A stretch of DNA of 64,000 nt from an uncultured Oscillospiraceae bacterium (GCA_934591745.1 CAKTPQ010000002.1:1-64000); one strand, 5' to 3'. Positions 1 through 8,564 are shown, counted from the first letter of the stretch. Numbers and translations: made by a program. The notes: generated by a model from the letters alone, not told the origin.

Positions 1-156
1 GCAGCACAGCACGCGGGTGTCGCCGTAGCCCACCATGACGGCGGCGTTGGCCAGCTCAGCCAGCTTGCCCACCTCCAACGTGAGGGGACGGCCCGCCAGA
101 TCCATGGTGTACTTGTGATAGTGAGGGAATTGGCGCTTGGTGATGATGGTCGACAT
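1..156 (-). CDS. pnp: Polyribonucleotide nucleotidyltransferase, N-terminal part (cut by window edge)
   Basis: PNPase is a phosphorolytic 3'-to-5' exoribonuclease of the mRNA decay machinery. Only the first 52 codons lie in the window. The protein begins [13 protein letters not shown], and the stretch with [20 protein letters not shown] and then VGYGDTRVL matches the start of the first RNase PH domain, where a strand-turn carrying GDT(x)VL is characteristic. The ATG at 154-156 is preceded by AAGGAG at a normal distance. It lies directly downstream of rpsO on the same strand, the classic rpsO-pnp order. A long imperfect hairpin sits in its leader. The family call is strong even though only the first part is visible. 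Confidence 0.93.
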   Translation of the reverse strand, partial: MSTIITKRQFPHYHKYTMDLAGRPLTLEVGKLAELANAAVMVGYGDTRVLCC

Positions 157-207
157 ATCATTTCTCCTTTTTTGTGAAATAGCATCCTGTGCCGCGACCC
201 ATCGCCG

Positions 208-262
208 TTAGCACTTGAAAACACCCCGAAAACAGCGGTTTCGACGCATTTTCAACTGCTAA
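208..262 (-). promoter_or_regulatory. Long imperfect stem-loop in the pnp leader
   Basis: TTAGCA and TTGAAAA at 208-221 pair with TTTTCAA and TGCTAA at 249-262 around one C/C mismatch, with further partial pairing inside. The structure lies between the rpsO terminator and the pnp start. In E. coli, RNase III cuts a leader hairpin and PNPase then represses its own translation. A similar role here is inference. Confidence 0.5.
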
Positions 263-292
263 TGGCTGGATGCGCACACGGCGCAGAATGTG

Positions 293-324
293 AAAGAAGG
301 GTGATGCGCGTGCGCACATCACCC
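293..324 (-). terminator. Intrinsic terminator of rpsO
   Basis: On the minus strand GGGTGATG pairs with CATCACCC around a 10-nt loop, followed by TTCTTT. It begins 10 bases after the rpsO stop codon. Some read-through into pnp would be expected if pnp has no promoter of its own; none is obvious. Confidence 0.7.
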
Positions 325-333
325 TGTTTCAAC

Positions 334-600
334 TTACTTACGCAGACCCAGCTTGGCGATCAGGGCACGATAACGCTCGATGTCCTTCTTGGCCAGATAG
401 TCCAGCAGACGGCGGCGCTTACCGATCATCATCTGCATACCGCGGCGGCTGTGGAAGTCGTGGGGATGCACCTTCAGGTGCGCGGTCAGCTGGTTAATGC
501 GCTCGGTGAGGATCGCCACCTGCACCTCGGGGGAGCCGGTGTCGGTCTCGTGGGTACGGTTGGCCTCGATGATGGAGGTCTTCTGGTCTTTCAGCATCAT
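334..600 (-). CDS. rpsO: 30S ribosomal protein S15
   Basis: S15 is a primary binding protein of the 30S platform that contacts helix 22 of 16S rRNA. The 88-residue product has the family's hallmarks: [12 protein letters not shown] near residue 25, [20 protein letters not shown], and the C-terminal AKLGLRK. A longer frame reaches 621, but AAAGGTGG ends 10 bases before the ATG at 598-600, so that ATG or the next one (597) is the start. It has its own sigma-A promoter and a leader of about 100 nt. In several bacteria S15 binds such a leader to repress itself; that structure was not proven here. It is followed by pnp. Confidence 0.97.
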   Translation of the reverse strand: MMLKDQKTSIIEANRTHETDTGSPEVQVAILTERINQLTAHLKVHPHDFHSRRGMQMMIGKRRRLLDYLAKKDIERYRALIAKLGLRK

Positions 601-709
601 AGTTGTGTTTCCACCTTTCATAAATTACGCCCGCATCCTGAGCCGTGGGAGAGATGGACCGCTCCGCGCAGCTAAGGCAAGGGGCAGCGATTTAGTCGCG
701 TACCTTGGT

Positions 710-738
710 ATGTTACCATAAACCCACTCGTTTGTAAA
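710..738 (-). promoter_or_regulatory. Sigma-A promoter of rpsO
   Basis: On the minus strand TTTACA and TAACAT are separated by exactly 17 bp. The predicted transcript starts near 703, leaving a GC-rich leader of about 100 nt before rpsO that could hold an S15 autoregulatory fold. Confidence 0.7.
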
Positions 739-769
739 GCAGATTTTTTCATTTGTTTACGTTTTGTTC

Positions 770-798
770 TTCACTTTTGGCCGGGAAGCTGGTATACT
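770..798 (+). promoter_or_regulatory. Promoter of the DUF4340 lipoprotein gene
   Basis: TTCACT, a 17-bp spacer and TATACT, with TGG just before the -10 (extended -10). Transcription would start about 30 bp before the ATG at 833. Confidence 0.65.
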
Positions 799-832
799 GG
801 CCTGGTTCCTGCAAGAAAGGGGAGTTTTTCCG

Positions 833-1759
833 ATGAAACGACACACACGCTTACTGGCGCTGCTTCTGCTGGCGGCGCTGCTGACCGGCTGCGGCAGCAA
901 GGCCCCGCAGCCCAAGGAGGCGGATGCCGCCGTCGTGCAGACGGCCCTGCCGCCGGAGGGCATCACCGCCCTGACCCTGTCCGACGATACCCAGGTGCTG
1001 CGCTTCCGCCGGGACGGCGACATCTGGTACTGGCAGGACGACGAGGCGTTCCCGCTGGACCAGGCGGCCATGCCCGCCCTGCTGGAGGCGGCCGCCGCCA
1101 TGACCGCCGCTGCGCCGGTGCCGGCGGAGGACGACCTGTCGGCCTACGGGCTGGACGACGCCAAAACCAGCCTGTCCGTCACGGCGGACGGCGAGACGCT
1201 GACCTTCACCCGCGGCGACCAGGCCGCCTCCGGCGACTGGTATCTCCGCTGCACCGAGGACGGTACCGTGCGGACGGTGTCCGACAACACCGTGAAGGTG
1301 TTCCAGCTGCTGGACGGCAGCATCTACGATATGGCCGTGCTGCCCACGCTGCCCGCCATCACCATGGACACGCTGCACACCGCCGCCATCACCGGCTCCG
1401 GCGATGTCCAGATCAACCTCCGCGTGGTGGACGGCGTCCGGAAGGTAGGCAGCCGCGACGTGACGGCGGAGACGGAGGCCCTGATGGACGAGCTGTCCCG
1501 GCTGACCGTCACCGCCTGCGTGGACTATGACCCCGCCGAGGGTGCCGCCGCCGTCTGCGGACTGGACGCACCGGAGGCGGTGCTGACCCTGACCTACGCC
1601 AACGCCGTGGGCACGGAGGAGACGCTGACCGTCACCGTGGGCCTGCCCATCGGGGACGGCGGCCGCTACGTGACCATCAGCGGCGACGCCACCATCTACC
1701 GCATGGAGGAGACGTCGCTGGTGCAGCTGCTGACGCTGGCGAAGACAGGACTGAACTGA
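833..1759 (+). CDS. DUF4340-type lipoprotein
   Basis: This is a 308-residue predicted surface lipoprotein. MKRH is followed by a hydrophobic segment and the lipobox LLTGCGS, so Cys would be lipidated and the protein anchored outside the membrane. The mature part (ALTLSDDTQVLRFRRDGD, then AYGLDDAKTSLSV, later GLDAPEAVLTLTY) has the repeating strand pattern of DUF4340, which is common in Firmicutes beside gliding-type ABC transporters but has no defined function. The frame opens earlier at 764, but the lipobox fixes the start at 833. It stands alone between its own promoter and terminator. The DUF assignment is by recognition, so moderately sure. Confidence 0.75.
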   Translation: MKRHTRLLALLLLAALLTGCGSKAPQPKEADAAVVQTALPPEGITALTLSDDTQVLRFRRDGDIWYWQDDEAFPLDQAAMPALLEAAAAMTAAAPVPAEDDLSAYGLDDAKTSLSVTADGETLTFTRGDQAASGDWYLRCTEDGTVRTVSDNTVKVFQLLDGSIYDMAVLPTLPAITMDTLHTAAITGSGDVQINLRVVDGVRKVGSRDVTAETEALMDELSRLTVTACVDYDPAEGAAAVCGLDAPEAVLTLTYANAVGTEETLTVTVGLPIGDGGRYVTISGDATIYRMEETSLVQLLTLAKTGLN

Positions 1760-1768
1760 AAACGAAAA

Positions 1769-1793
1769 GGTGCGTTGCAAAACGCACCTTTTT
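1769..1793 (+). terminator. Intrinsic terminator after the DUF4340 gene
   Basis: GGTGCGTT, loop GCAA, AACGCACC, then TTTTT. The loop and right arm also carry the -35 region of the next promoter. Confidence 0.85.
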
Positions 1794-1803
1794 GTGATAT
1801 AAG
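1775..1803 (+). promoter_or_regulatory. Putative promoter of the two-component operon, embedded in a terminator
   Basis: TTGCAA at 1775-1780, a 17-bp spacer and TATAAG at 1798-1803. The -35 falls in the loop of the preceding terminator, so the two signals share bases. Confidence 0.5.
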
Positions 1804-1827
1804 AGGAGACGAAAAGGAGGGCTGCCC

Positions 1828-2508
1828 ATGCGCATACTCATCGTGGAGGACGAAAAGCGCCTGGCGGGTACGCTGGCGGAGCTGCTGCACCGCCGGGGCT
1901 ACACCGTGGATGTCAGCTATGACGGCGTGTCCGGGCTGGACAACGCCCGCAGCGGCATCTACGATCTGGTGCTGCTGGACGCCATGCTGCCGGGACTGGA
2001 TGGTTTCTCGCTGCTGCAGCAGCTCCGGGCCGGCGGCGACACGGTGCCCGTGCTGATGCTGACGGCCCGCAGCGACCTCAGCGACCGGGTGCGGGGGCTG
2101 GACAGCGGTGCCGACTACTACCTGACCAAGCCCTTTGAAACGGAGGAGCTGCTGGCCTGCATCCGCTCCCTGCTGCGGCGGGGCGGCGAGACGGCGGACA
2201 GCGGCGCCGTCTCCTTCGGTGACCTGCGCCTGGAGATGACCACATTCCTCCTCTCCTGCGGTGAGCGGTTCGTCCGCCTGAGCCGCCGGGAGTACGACCT
2301 CATGGAGCTGCTGATGAAAAACGGCAGCCAGATCGTATCCAAGGAGCAGCTGATATTGAAGGTATGGGGCTACGACTCTGCCGCCGAGGACAACAACGTG
2401 GAGGTGTACATCTCCTTCCTCCGGCGGAAGCTGACCCATCTGCACTCCCGCGTGCGCATCAAGACCCTGCGCATGGTGGGCTACTGTCTGGAGGAGGTGA
2501 CGGCATGA
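1828..2508 (+). CDS. OmpR-family response regulator
   Basis: This is a 226-residue DNA-binding response regulator. The receiver domain (about 1-115) has acidic residues E7, D8 and E9, the phosphoacceptor D51 in LLDAMLPG, T79 and K101 in the LTKPF motif. The winged-helix effector (about 130-222) has LSRREYDLMELL and the recognition region NNVEVYISFLRRKL. AAAAGGAGGG precedes the ATG. Its stop overlaps the start of the kinase gene in ATGA, so the two are translationally coupled. The targets are unknown; two TTCACA-type direct repeats upstream of the efflux operon near 16.55 kb suit a protein of this class. Confidence 0.93.
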   Translation: MRILIVEDEKRLAGTLAELLHRRGYTVDVSYDGVSGLDNARSGIYDLVLLDAMLPGLDGFSLLQQLRAGGDTVPVLMLTARSDLSDRVRGLDSGADYYLTKPFETEELLACIRSLLRRGGETADSGAVSFGDLRLEMTTFLLSCGERFVRLSRREYDLMELLMKNGSQIVSKEQLILKVWGYDSAAEDNNVEVYISFLRRKLTHLHSRVRIKTLRMVGYCLEEVTA

Positions 2509-3707
2509 TCCGCAGACTGCGCTGGAAGGTCATCGGCCTGAATATGGGCATGGTGTTCTGCGTCCTGCTGGCGGTATTCGCCGCCGTGTACTTCTCCTCC
2601 CGGACCGTCATTGCCCGCAGCGTCCAGCAGCAGCTGCAGCAGGTGCTCCAGACCGGCAGCGGCTACGACCTGTCCCAGCCGGGACAGGAGGGTGTGCCCT
2701 GCTTTGTGGCGGAGGTCTACGCCAGCGGCACCGTCCGCGTCTCCGGCAACAGCTACTATGACCTGACGGACAAGGCGGCGCTGGCGGATATCGTCACCGC
2801 CGCCCTGTCGGCGGACAGCGACGAGGGCGTGCTGGCGGAGCATCACCTGCGCTACCTGCGGCAGACGGGACTGCTGTCCACCCGCATCGCCTTTACCGAC
2901 AGCACGCTGGAGCAGGCCACCCTCCGCAGCCTGCTGACCGGCAGCCTGCTCATCGGTCTGGCGGCACTGGCGGTGCTGTTCGCCTGCAGCTATGTGCTCA
3001 GCGGCGCGGTGACGCGCCCGGTGGACCGTGCGTGGCAGCAGCAGAAGCAGTTCCTGTCCGACGCCAGCCACGAGCTGAAAACGCCCCTGACGGTGATCCT
3101 GTCCTCGGCGGAGCTGCTGGAGCAGAGCGCCGCGCCGGAGCAGAAGCAGTATGTGGACAACGTCCGGGCCGAGTCCCGCCGCATGAAGCGTCTGGTGGAG
3201 GACATGCTCACCCTGTCCCGGGTGGAGCGGGGCGATACCCGCCTGCCGGATATCACGGCGGACTTGTCGGACGCGGCGGCGGATGCCGCCCTGCGGTTCG
3301 AGCCGGTGGCCTACGAGGCGGGACACACACTGTCCTACGACATCGCGCCGGGGCTGCTGGTGCGGGGTGACAGCGGCAAGCTGGAGCAGGCGGTGGCCGT
3401 CCTGCTGGACAACGCCATCAAATACGCCGCCCCCGGCACGGAGGTACGTCTGGACGCGGCGCGGCAGGGCAAAAACGCCTGCCTGTGGGTGGAGAACGAG
3501 GGCGACCCCATCCCCGCCGACAAGCTGCCCCACATCTTCGACCGCTTTTACCGGGCCGACGAGTCCCGCACCGACGGCGGCAGCTTCGGCCTGGGCCTGC
3601 CCATTGCCAGAGCCATCGTGGAGGCCCACCGCGGCACCCTCCGCTGCGACAGCGGCGGGCACACCATCCGTTTTACCATTACCCTCCCCTGCCGACAGGG
3701 GAAATAG
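2505..3707 (+). CDS. Sensor histidine kinase
   Basis: This 400-residue membrane kinase is the partner of the preceding regulator. Transmembrane segments at about 12-31 and 144-164 enclose an extracellular sensor region of about 110 residues with no motif recognised. Then come the HisKA domain with H189 in DASHELKTPL, the N box LLDNAIKYA, and G boxes in the ATPase domain (NEGDPIP, FGLGLPIARAI). A longer open frame starts at 2364, but the ATG at 2505 overlaps the regulator stop and starts just before the first membrane helix. It is followed 12 bp later by the D-aminoacylase gene, so signal and enzyme may be linked. Confidence 0.92.
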   Translation: MIRRLRWKVIGLNMGMVFCVLLAVFAAVYFSSRTVIARSVQQQLQQVLQTGSGYDLSQPGQEGVPCFVAEVYASGTVRVSGNSYYDLTDKAALADIVTAALSADSDEGVLAEHHLRYLRQTGLLSTRIAFTDSTLEQATLRSLLTGSLLIGLAALAVLFACSYVLSGAVTRPVDRAWQQQKQFLSDASHELKTPLTVILSSAELLEQSAAPEQKQYVDNVRAESRRMKRLVEDMLTLSRVERGDTRLPDITADLSDAAADAALRFEPVAYEAGHTLSYDIAPGLLVRGDSGKLEQAVAVLLDNAIKYAAPGTEVRLDAARQGKNACLWVENEGDPIPADKLPHIFDRFYRADESRTDGGSFGLGLPIARAIVEAHRGTLRCDSGGHTIRFTITLPCRQGK

Positions 3708-3719
3708 AGAGGCGATACC

Positions 3720-5312
3720 ATGTTTGATACCATTATCCGCGGCGGCACGGTCATCGACGGCACCGGCCGCCCCGGCTTTTCCGCCGACGTGGGCATCACC
3801 GCCGGAAAGATCGCGGCGGTGGGCGCGCTGTCCGCCGCCCAAGCGCGCCGCACCATCGACGCCTCCGGCAAGGTGGTGACTCCCGGCTTCATCGACATCC
3901 ACCGCCATGCCGACGCCGCGGCCTTCCGCCCCGGCTACGGGGAGCTGGAGCTGCGGCAGGGGCTGACCACCATCGTCAACGGCAACTGCGGCCTGTCCGC
4001 CGCCCCCTTCGGCGGCGAACACACCGCCGCCATCCGGGCTTATCTGCGGCCCATCACCGGCGACATCCCGGCGGAGCTTCCCTCCGTCTCCATGGCGGAC
4101 TATCTGGCGGCGCTGCGGGCGCTGCCCCTCCACACTGGGATGCTGGTGGGGGCGGGCATCCTCCGGGCGGATGCCGCCGGCTACGAACTGGAGCATCTGG
4201 AGGACGGGCACTACCGCGCCATCCACCGTGCCATGGAGCGTGCGCTGGCGGACGGGGCGCTGGGCGTGTCCCTGGGCCTGGGCTACGCGCCGGAGTGCTT
4301 TTACACCACGGCGGAGCTGATCCGGGCGCTGGCGCCTCTGCGGGGGCAGGACATCCCCCTCACCGTCCACATGCGGCAGGAGGGCGCCGGCGTCTGCGAG
4401 GCCGTGGAGGAGATGCTCACCGTGGCCCGGACGCTCCGCATTCCCCTGCACATCAGCCACCTGAAGGCCATGGGCCGTGACAGCTGGGGCAAAAAGATCC
4501 CCCGTGCGCTGGGCATGCTGACCCAGGCCCGGCAGGAGGGCATGGACGTCAGCTGCGACGTGTACCCCTACACCGCCGGCTCCACCCAGCTGCTGCACAT
4601 CCTGCCGCCGGAGTTCCTGGAGGGCGGCATGGACGCGGTGGTGAAGCGCCTCCGGGACCCCGCCGCCCGGCGGGAGCTGGCACAGCGCATCGACACCGGC
4701 GACGGCTTTGACGACATCGCCCGTCTGGCGGGCTGGGACGGCATCTACCTCACCAGCCTCCACTGCCCGGAGGACCACCCCTTCCTGGGCAAGAGCCTGG
4801 CCCAGATCGCGGCACTGATGGGACAGGATCCCCTCAACTGCTGCTGCGACCTGCTGGTGCGGGAGGACTGCCAGATCACCATGATCGACTTCATGGCCTC
4901 GGAGGAGGACATCGCCGCCGTCCTGCAAAGCGACCTGTCCAACCTCATCTCCGATGCCACCTACCCCACGGAGGGCATGCCCCATCCCCGGGTCTACGGC
5001 ACGTTCCCCCGCCTGATCCGGCACTTCGTCATGGAAAAGCATGTGCTCTCGCTGGAGCAGGCGGTGCGGAAGATGACGGCGCTGCCCGCCAAAGCCCTGC
5101 GCCTGCGGGGCAAGGGCGTGCTGGCCGAGGGCATGGACGCGGATCTCTGCGTCTTTGACCCGGCGCAGCTCCGGGAGAACGGCGATTATCAGGACCCCTG
5201 CCGGATGGCGTCCGGGCTGGACGCTGTGCTGGTGGCGGGGGAACCGGCGGTCATACACGATACATACACCGGCGTTCGCGCCGGCACGGTCATCAGGAGG
5301 GATACACTATGA
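3720..5312 (+). CDS. N-acyl-D-amino-acid deacylase (D-aminoacylase family)
   Basis: The 530-residue product belongs to the amidohydrolase superfamily, D-aminoacylase branch, which releases D-amino acids from N-acylated forms. It shows the N-terminal beta-sandwich start (IIRGGTVIDGTGRPGF), the metal motif H61-x-H63 in IDIHRHAD, the cysteine ligand C90 in NGNCGLS, and later HMRQEG and HISHLKAMG with conserved histidines. The C-terminus closes the sandwich with KGVLAEGMDADLCVFDP. Length is close to the family norm (about 480-530). It follows the kinase gene by 12 bp and overlaps the next gene by 4 bp. A related N-acyl amino acid hydrolase activity is the alternative. Confidence 0.88.
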   Translation: MFDTIIRGGTVIDGTGRPGFSADVGITAGKIAAVGALSAAQARRTIDASGKVVTPGFIDIHRHADAAAFRPGYGELELRQGLTTIVNGNCGLSAAPFGGEHTAAIRAYLRPITGDIPAELPSVSMADYLAALRALPLHTGMLVGAGILRADAAGYELEHLEDGHYRAIHRAMERALADGALGVSLGLGYAPECFYTTAELIRALAPLRGQDIPLTVHMRQEGAGVCEAVEEMLTVARTLRIPLHISHLKAMGRDSWGKKIPRALGMLTQARQEGMDVSCDVYPYTAGSTQLLHILPPEFLEGGMDAVVKRLRDPAARRELAQRIDTGDGFDDIARLAGWDGIYLTSLHCPEDHPFLGKSLAQIAALMGQDPLNCCCDLLVREDCQITMIDFMASEEDIAAVLQSDLSNLISDATYPTEGMPHPRVYGTFPRLIRHFVMEKHVLSLEQAVRKMTALPAKALRLRGKGVLAEGMDADLCVFDPAQLRENGDYQDPCRMASGLDAVLVAGEPAVIHDTYTGVRAGTVIRRDTL

Positions 5313-6082
5313 GAACAGATATGCTGCGGGAGCTGGAGCGCATCGTCCGCCTCGCCGGGGATATGGTGCGGGAGGCCCGCGACATCGAGCGGGTCACCAC
5401 GGAAAAGACCGGCGCCGCCGACCTTGTCACCAAGTACGACGTGGCGGTGCAGGGCTTTCTGAAGCGGGAACTGCTGACGCTGCTGCCGGAGGCGGACTTC
5501 TTCGGCGAGGAGGGGGAGCATGCGGCCCTGACCCGTCCGTGGACGTTTATTGTGGACCCCATCGACGGCACCACCAACTTTGTCCGCCGCCTGCACTACA
5601 GCAACATCTCCGTGGCGCTGGCCCACGACGGACAGGTGGTGTACGCCGTGGTCTACGACCCCTTTGCCGACCAGCTGTTCTCCGCGCAGAAGGACTGCGG
5701 CGCGTTCTGCAATGGTCTGCCCATCCATGTCAGCGATAAGGACATGGCCCACGCCGTGTTCCTCTGCGGCTCCACCATCTATGACCACAGCTTGACGGAG
5801 CAGAACTTCTCCCTGCTGCGGCAGCTGTATGACCGGGGGCTGGACTACCGCCGCTTCGGCGCGGCGGCGCTGGATCTGTGCCAGGTGGCCGCCGGGAGGG
5901 TGGAGCTGTTCTACGAGTGCCGCCTGTCCCCATGGGACTACGCCGCCGGCAGTCTCATCGTGGCCGAGGCCGGCGGCATCGTCACCGGCTTTGACGGAAA
6001 GCCCATGGATGTGCTGCGGCCCTCGTCGGTGTTCGCCGCCAACGCGAAATGCCACGGCGTGCTGCATGAGCTGACGCTGTAA
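5309..6082 (+). CDS. Inositol-monophosphatase family phosphatase
   Basis: This is a 257-residue Mg-dependent sugar-phosphate phosphatase of the IMPase/SuhB family. The metal-binding motifs are visible: GEE at 66-68, DPIDGTTN at 83-90, and SPWDYAAGSLIVAEAGG toward the C-terminus. The likely substrate is inositol-1-phosphate or another phosphomonoester; substrate cannot be told from motifs alone. Its ATG overlaps the end of the D-aminoacylase gene in ATGA, so it is the last gene of the four-gene unit that starts with the two-component system. A strong palindromic terminator follows within 10 bp. Confidence 0.93.
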   Translation: MRTDMLRELERIVRLAGDMVREARDIERVTTEKTGAADLVTKYDVAVQGFLKRELLTLLPEADFFGEEGEHAALTRPWTFIVDPIDGTTNFVRRLHYSNISVALAHDGQVVYAVVYDPFADQLFSAQKDCGAFCNGLPIHVSDKDMAHAVFLCGSTIYDHSLTEQNFSLLRQLYDRGLDYRRFGAAALDLCQVAAGRVELFYECRLSPWDYAAGSLIVAEAGGIVTGFDGKPMDVLRPSSVFAANAKCHGVLHELTL

Positions 6083-6090
6083 AAGATCAA

Positions 6091-6133
6091 AAAGAGGCGG
6101 GACGGCCCGTTACGGGCCGTCCCGCCTCTTTTT
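6091..6133. terminator. Bidirectional terminator
   Basis: A 19-bp perfect stem (6091-6109 with 6113-6131), loop TTA, with A and T runs on both sides. It serves the convergent phosphatase and amidohydrolase genes. Confidence 0.9.
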
Positions 6134-6221
6134 ATTTCAGGAACTATTGCATGGTGAACTGCATGAGGAAGTTTATTTGCTTCCAGGCGGAAATTGTTTT
6201 CGGAAATTCAGGAAATTCTTT

Positions 6222-7514
6222 TTACAGGAATTTGTCCAGCTCCCGCTCCACCTCCGGCATCTTCTTCACCGTGGGCTGCTGGATGCGCAGGCCGTCCTTG
6301 ATGACCATGTGCAGGCTCCGCAGCGCCGACAGGTCGGCCAGCGGATCCCGGTCGCACACGATGAGATCGGCGGCCTTTCCCGCCTCCACGGAACCGGTGA
6401 TGCCGCTGATGCCCGCCAGCTCCGCGTTGAGCAGCGTGGCACTGTACAGCGCAAAGGCCGGCGTCACACCGCAGTATTTCACAAAGTAGCACAGCTCCCG
6501 CCACATGTCGTAGTGGGTGATGTAGGGGCAGCCGGTGTCGGTGCCCAGCCCCACGGGAATGCCGTTTTCCAGACACGCCTTGGCCAGCGCCACGATGCCC
6601 TCGAACACCACCCGGCCATTCTCCTGCTGCTCATAGGTGGAGTGGGAGATGCTGCGGTCGAACAGGGCGTAGGGCACGGCGGGAGAGATGGTGGAGATAT
6701 GGAAAGCGCCCCGCTCCCTGAACAGCCGCAGGATGTCCGCGTCCGGCATGGCGCCGTGCTCGATGGAGTCCACGCCGTTTTCCAGCGCCATCCGGATGCC
6801 CTCCGGGCTTTCCACATGGGCGGCTACCTTCATGCCCAGCGCGTGGGCACGGCCACAGGCGGCCTTCACCAGCGGCGGCTGCATCCGCAATACACCCGGC
6901 TCCCCCACCACCTCGGCGTCCATGACGCCGCCGGTGATCATCAGCTTGATGAGGTCGGGCTTCTCTGCCGCGATCCGCTCCACATAGGCGGCGGCCTCCT
7001 CCGGCGTCCGGGCCTCGTAGGCCAGGGAGCCGGCCATGTGCCCGCCCGGCACGGATACCGCCATGTTGGACGCCACCACGCGGGGGCTCAGGATCTCGCC
7101 GGCGGCCGCCCGGTCGCGGATGATGGTGTCAAAATCCGCCACGCCGCCCACCGTCCGGATGGTGGTGACGCCGCTGAGCAGCTCCGTTCTGGCATAGCCC
7201 TCGCACAGGCGGACGCCCACCCGGCGCATCAGGCCGTTGGAGGTGATGAGCTTCACCAGCTTTTTGGGGTCGGAGGGCTTCTTTTTCGGCTTGCCGGAGG
7301 CCGGCAGATGGACATGCATGTTGATCAGCCCCGGCAGCACATACCGTCCCGCCAGATCCACCGGCTCGTACCCGGCGGGCGCCGGCCCGTCGGTGACGGC
7401 GGCAATACGGCTGCCCTCCACGCAGACGGTCTTCCCCGCCTGGGGCGTCATGTTCCGGGTGCCGTCCAGCACCACGCCGTTCATCAGCGCATAGCGCGTC
7501 TCGTTCTTATACAT
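6222..7514 (-). CDS. Metal-dependent amidohydrolase (imidazolonepropionase/prolidase-like)
   Basis: The 430-residue protein has the amidohydrolase fold. PGLINMHVHLP carries metal ligands H67 and H69, DLIKLMITGG carries the likely carboxylated lysine, AAHVESPEG and EHG supply further histidines, and GLGTDTG holds the catalytic aspartate. This set is typical of the imidazolonepropionase-like group that includes dipeptidases cutting Xaa-Pro or Xaa-Arg. The start at 7514 has AGGAGGT at ideal spacing. It lies 34 bp after an EamA transporter gene on the same strand, suggesting uptake or export of the substrate or product. The substrate is unknown. Confidence 0.85.
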   Translation of the reverse strand: MYKNETRYALMNGVVLDGTRNMTPQAGKTVCVEGSRIAAVTDGPAPAGYEPVDLAGRYVLPGLINMHVHLPASGKPKKKPSDPKKLVKLITSNGLMRRVGVRLCEGYARTELLSGVTTIRTVGGVADFDTIIRDRAAAGEILSPRVVASNMAVSVPGGHMAGSLAYEARTPEEAAAYVERIAAEKPDLIKLMITGGVMDAEVVGEPGVLRMQPPLVKAACGRAHALGMKVAAHVESPEGIRMALENGVDSIEHGAMPDADILRLFRERGAFHISTISPAVPYALFDRSISHSTYEQQENGRVVFEGIVALAKACLENGIPVGLGTDTGCPYITHYDMWRELCYFVKYCGVTPAFALYSATLLNAELAGISGITGSVEAGKAADLIVCDRDPLADLSALRSLHMVIKDGLRIQQPTVKKMPEVERELDKFL

Positions 7515-7548
7515 CGCAGCACCTCCTGTAAAAAATCGTCAGGCTTCC

Positions 7549-8481
7549 TTAGGATTCCTTGCCGCCGGATACGTTGGCCGCGAACACGCAGACCAGGATC
7601 ACCGCCACGCCCAGCATCTGCCAGATGCTGAACGGTTCCTTCAGCAGCACCACGCCTGCCAGCACAGACACCACCGTGGTGACGTTGGAGAAAAGCGATG
7701 TCTCCGACACGGACAGGTGGCTGTTGGCAAAGTTCAGCAGCCCGTAGGCCAGCACCGAGGATAGAAGGCCCAGATACAGCACCGCCAGCCAGAAGCTGCC
7801 GCTGTGGAGGGGCGCGGTGATCAGGGGGCTTTGCAGCCCACCGGCATAGATCAGTCCCACCGGGATGAACACCACCATGCCCACGATGAACATGACGTAG
7901 GTCATCTCAAAGGGGGTAAAACGCTTGGCCGCATCGTGGCTGATGCCGTAATACAGGGTGTCGCTGAGCATGGTCAGCAGCAGGAACAGCATGCCCAGCG
8001 CGGAGACCATCACCGCCCCGCCCACGGAGATCAGCGCCACGCCGCCGATGGCGCCCAGCGCGCACAGCACCTGCTTCAGCGTCACTTTTTCGTGGAGCAC
8101 CAGCACGTCCATGAGGATGCAGCACACCGGCACGGCGGCGATGATGGTGCCCGCTACCGCCGAGGAGGTGTACAGGATACCGTAGTTCTCGAAGATGAAA
8201 TACGCCACCGGCTGCACGATGCCCAGCAGCAGCAGCTTGTATACCGGCTTGCCCCGCAGGGAGAAGGCGAACAGCGGACGGCCCCGCAGCTTTCCCACCA
8301 GCGCATTGACTAAGATGACCAGCGACATGGCCGCCACCGCCACGGTGAACCGAAAGGCCAGCAGCACCGTGGGCGCCGCCACCTCCAGCGCCAGCTTGGA
8401 GAACATGAAGCTCATGCCGAAGATCACAGCGGAGGTCAGTGCCGCCAGCAGCGATAGGGTGTGGGTCTTTTTCTGTGTCAT
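7549..8481 (-). CDS. EamA/DMT-superfamily transporter
   Basis: This 310-residue inner-membrane protein has ten hydrophobic segments in two EamA repeats. The first repeat carries GMSFMFSKLALE and AFRFTVAVAAM, and the second carries LGLLSSVLAYGLLNFANSHLSVSETSLFSNVTTVVSVLAGVV in broken form over about residues 240-280, with a conserved PxxxAxxxxxxxxxE-like end at LLKEPFSIWQMLG. Such proteins export amino acids, purines or other metabolites. It is the first gene of a two-gene unit with the amidohydrolase and has its own promoter. Substrate is unknown. Confidence 0.9.
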   Translation of the reverse strand: MTQKKTHTLSLLAALTSAVIFGMSFMFSKLALEVAAPTVLLAFRFTVAVAAMSLVILVNALVGKLRGRPLFAFSLRGKPVYKLLLLGIVQPVAYFIFENYGILYTSSAVAGTIIAAVPVCCILMDVLVLHEKVTLKQVLCALGAIGGVALISVGGAVMVSALGMLFLLLTMLSDTLYYGISHDAAKRFTPFEMTYVMFIVGMVVFIPVGLIYAGGLQSPLITAPLHSGSFWLAVLYLGLLSSVLAYGLLNFANSHLSVSETSLFSNVTTVVSVLAGVVLLKEPFSIWQMLGVAVILVCVFAANVSGGKES

Positions 8482-8511
8482 ATCCCGATACCTCGTTTCT
8501 TATTGGCGCCC

Positions 8512-8540
8512 ACTATAGCACAGCGGCTGCGAAAAAGCAA
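8512..8540 (-). promoter_or_regulatory. Promoter of the EamA-amidohydrolase operon
   Basis: On the minus strand TTGCTT, 17 bp, TATAGT. The -10 is about 30 bp from the ATG at 8481. Confidence 0.65.
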
Positions 8541-8564
8541 GGCGCGCCCGCTTTCCCGGAAAGG

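Noticed and set aside
2481-5258. 925-residue minus-strand open frame
   Set aside because: Antisense shadow of the kinase and D-aminoacylase genes; low-complexity composition and no motifs.
6147-7631. 494-residue plus-strand frame
   Set aside because: Antisense to the amidohydrolase gene, which has complete active-site motifs; the plus frame has none.
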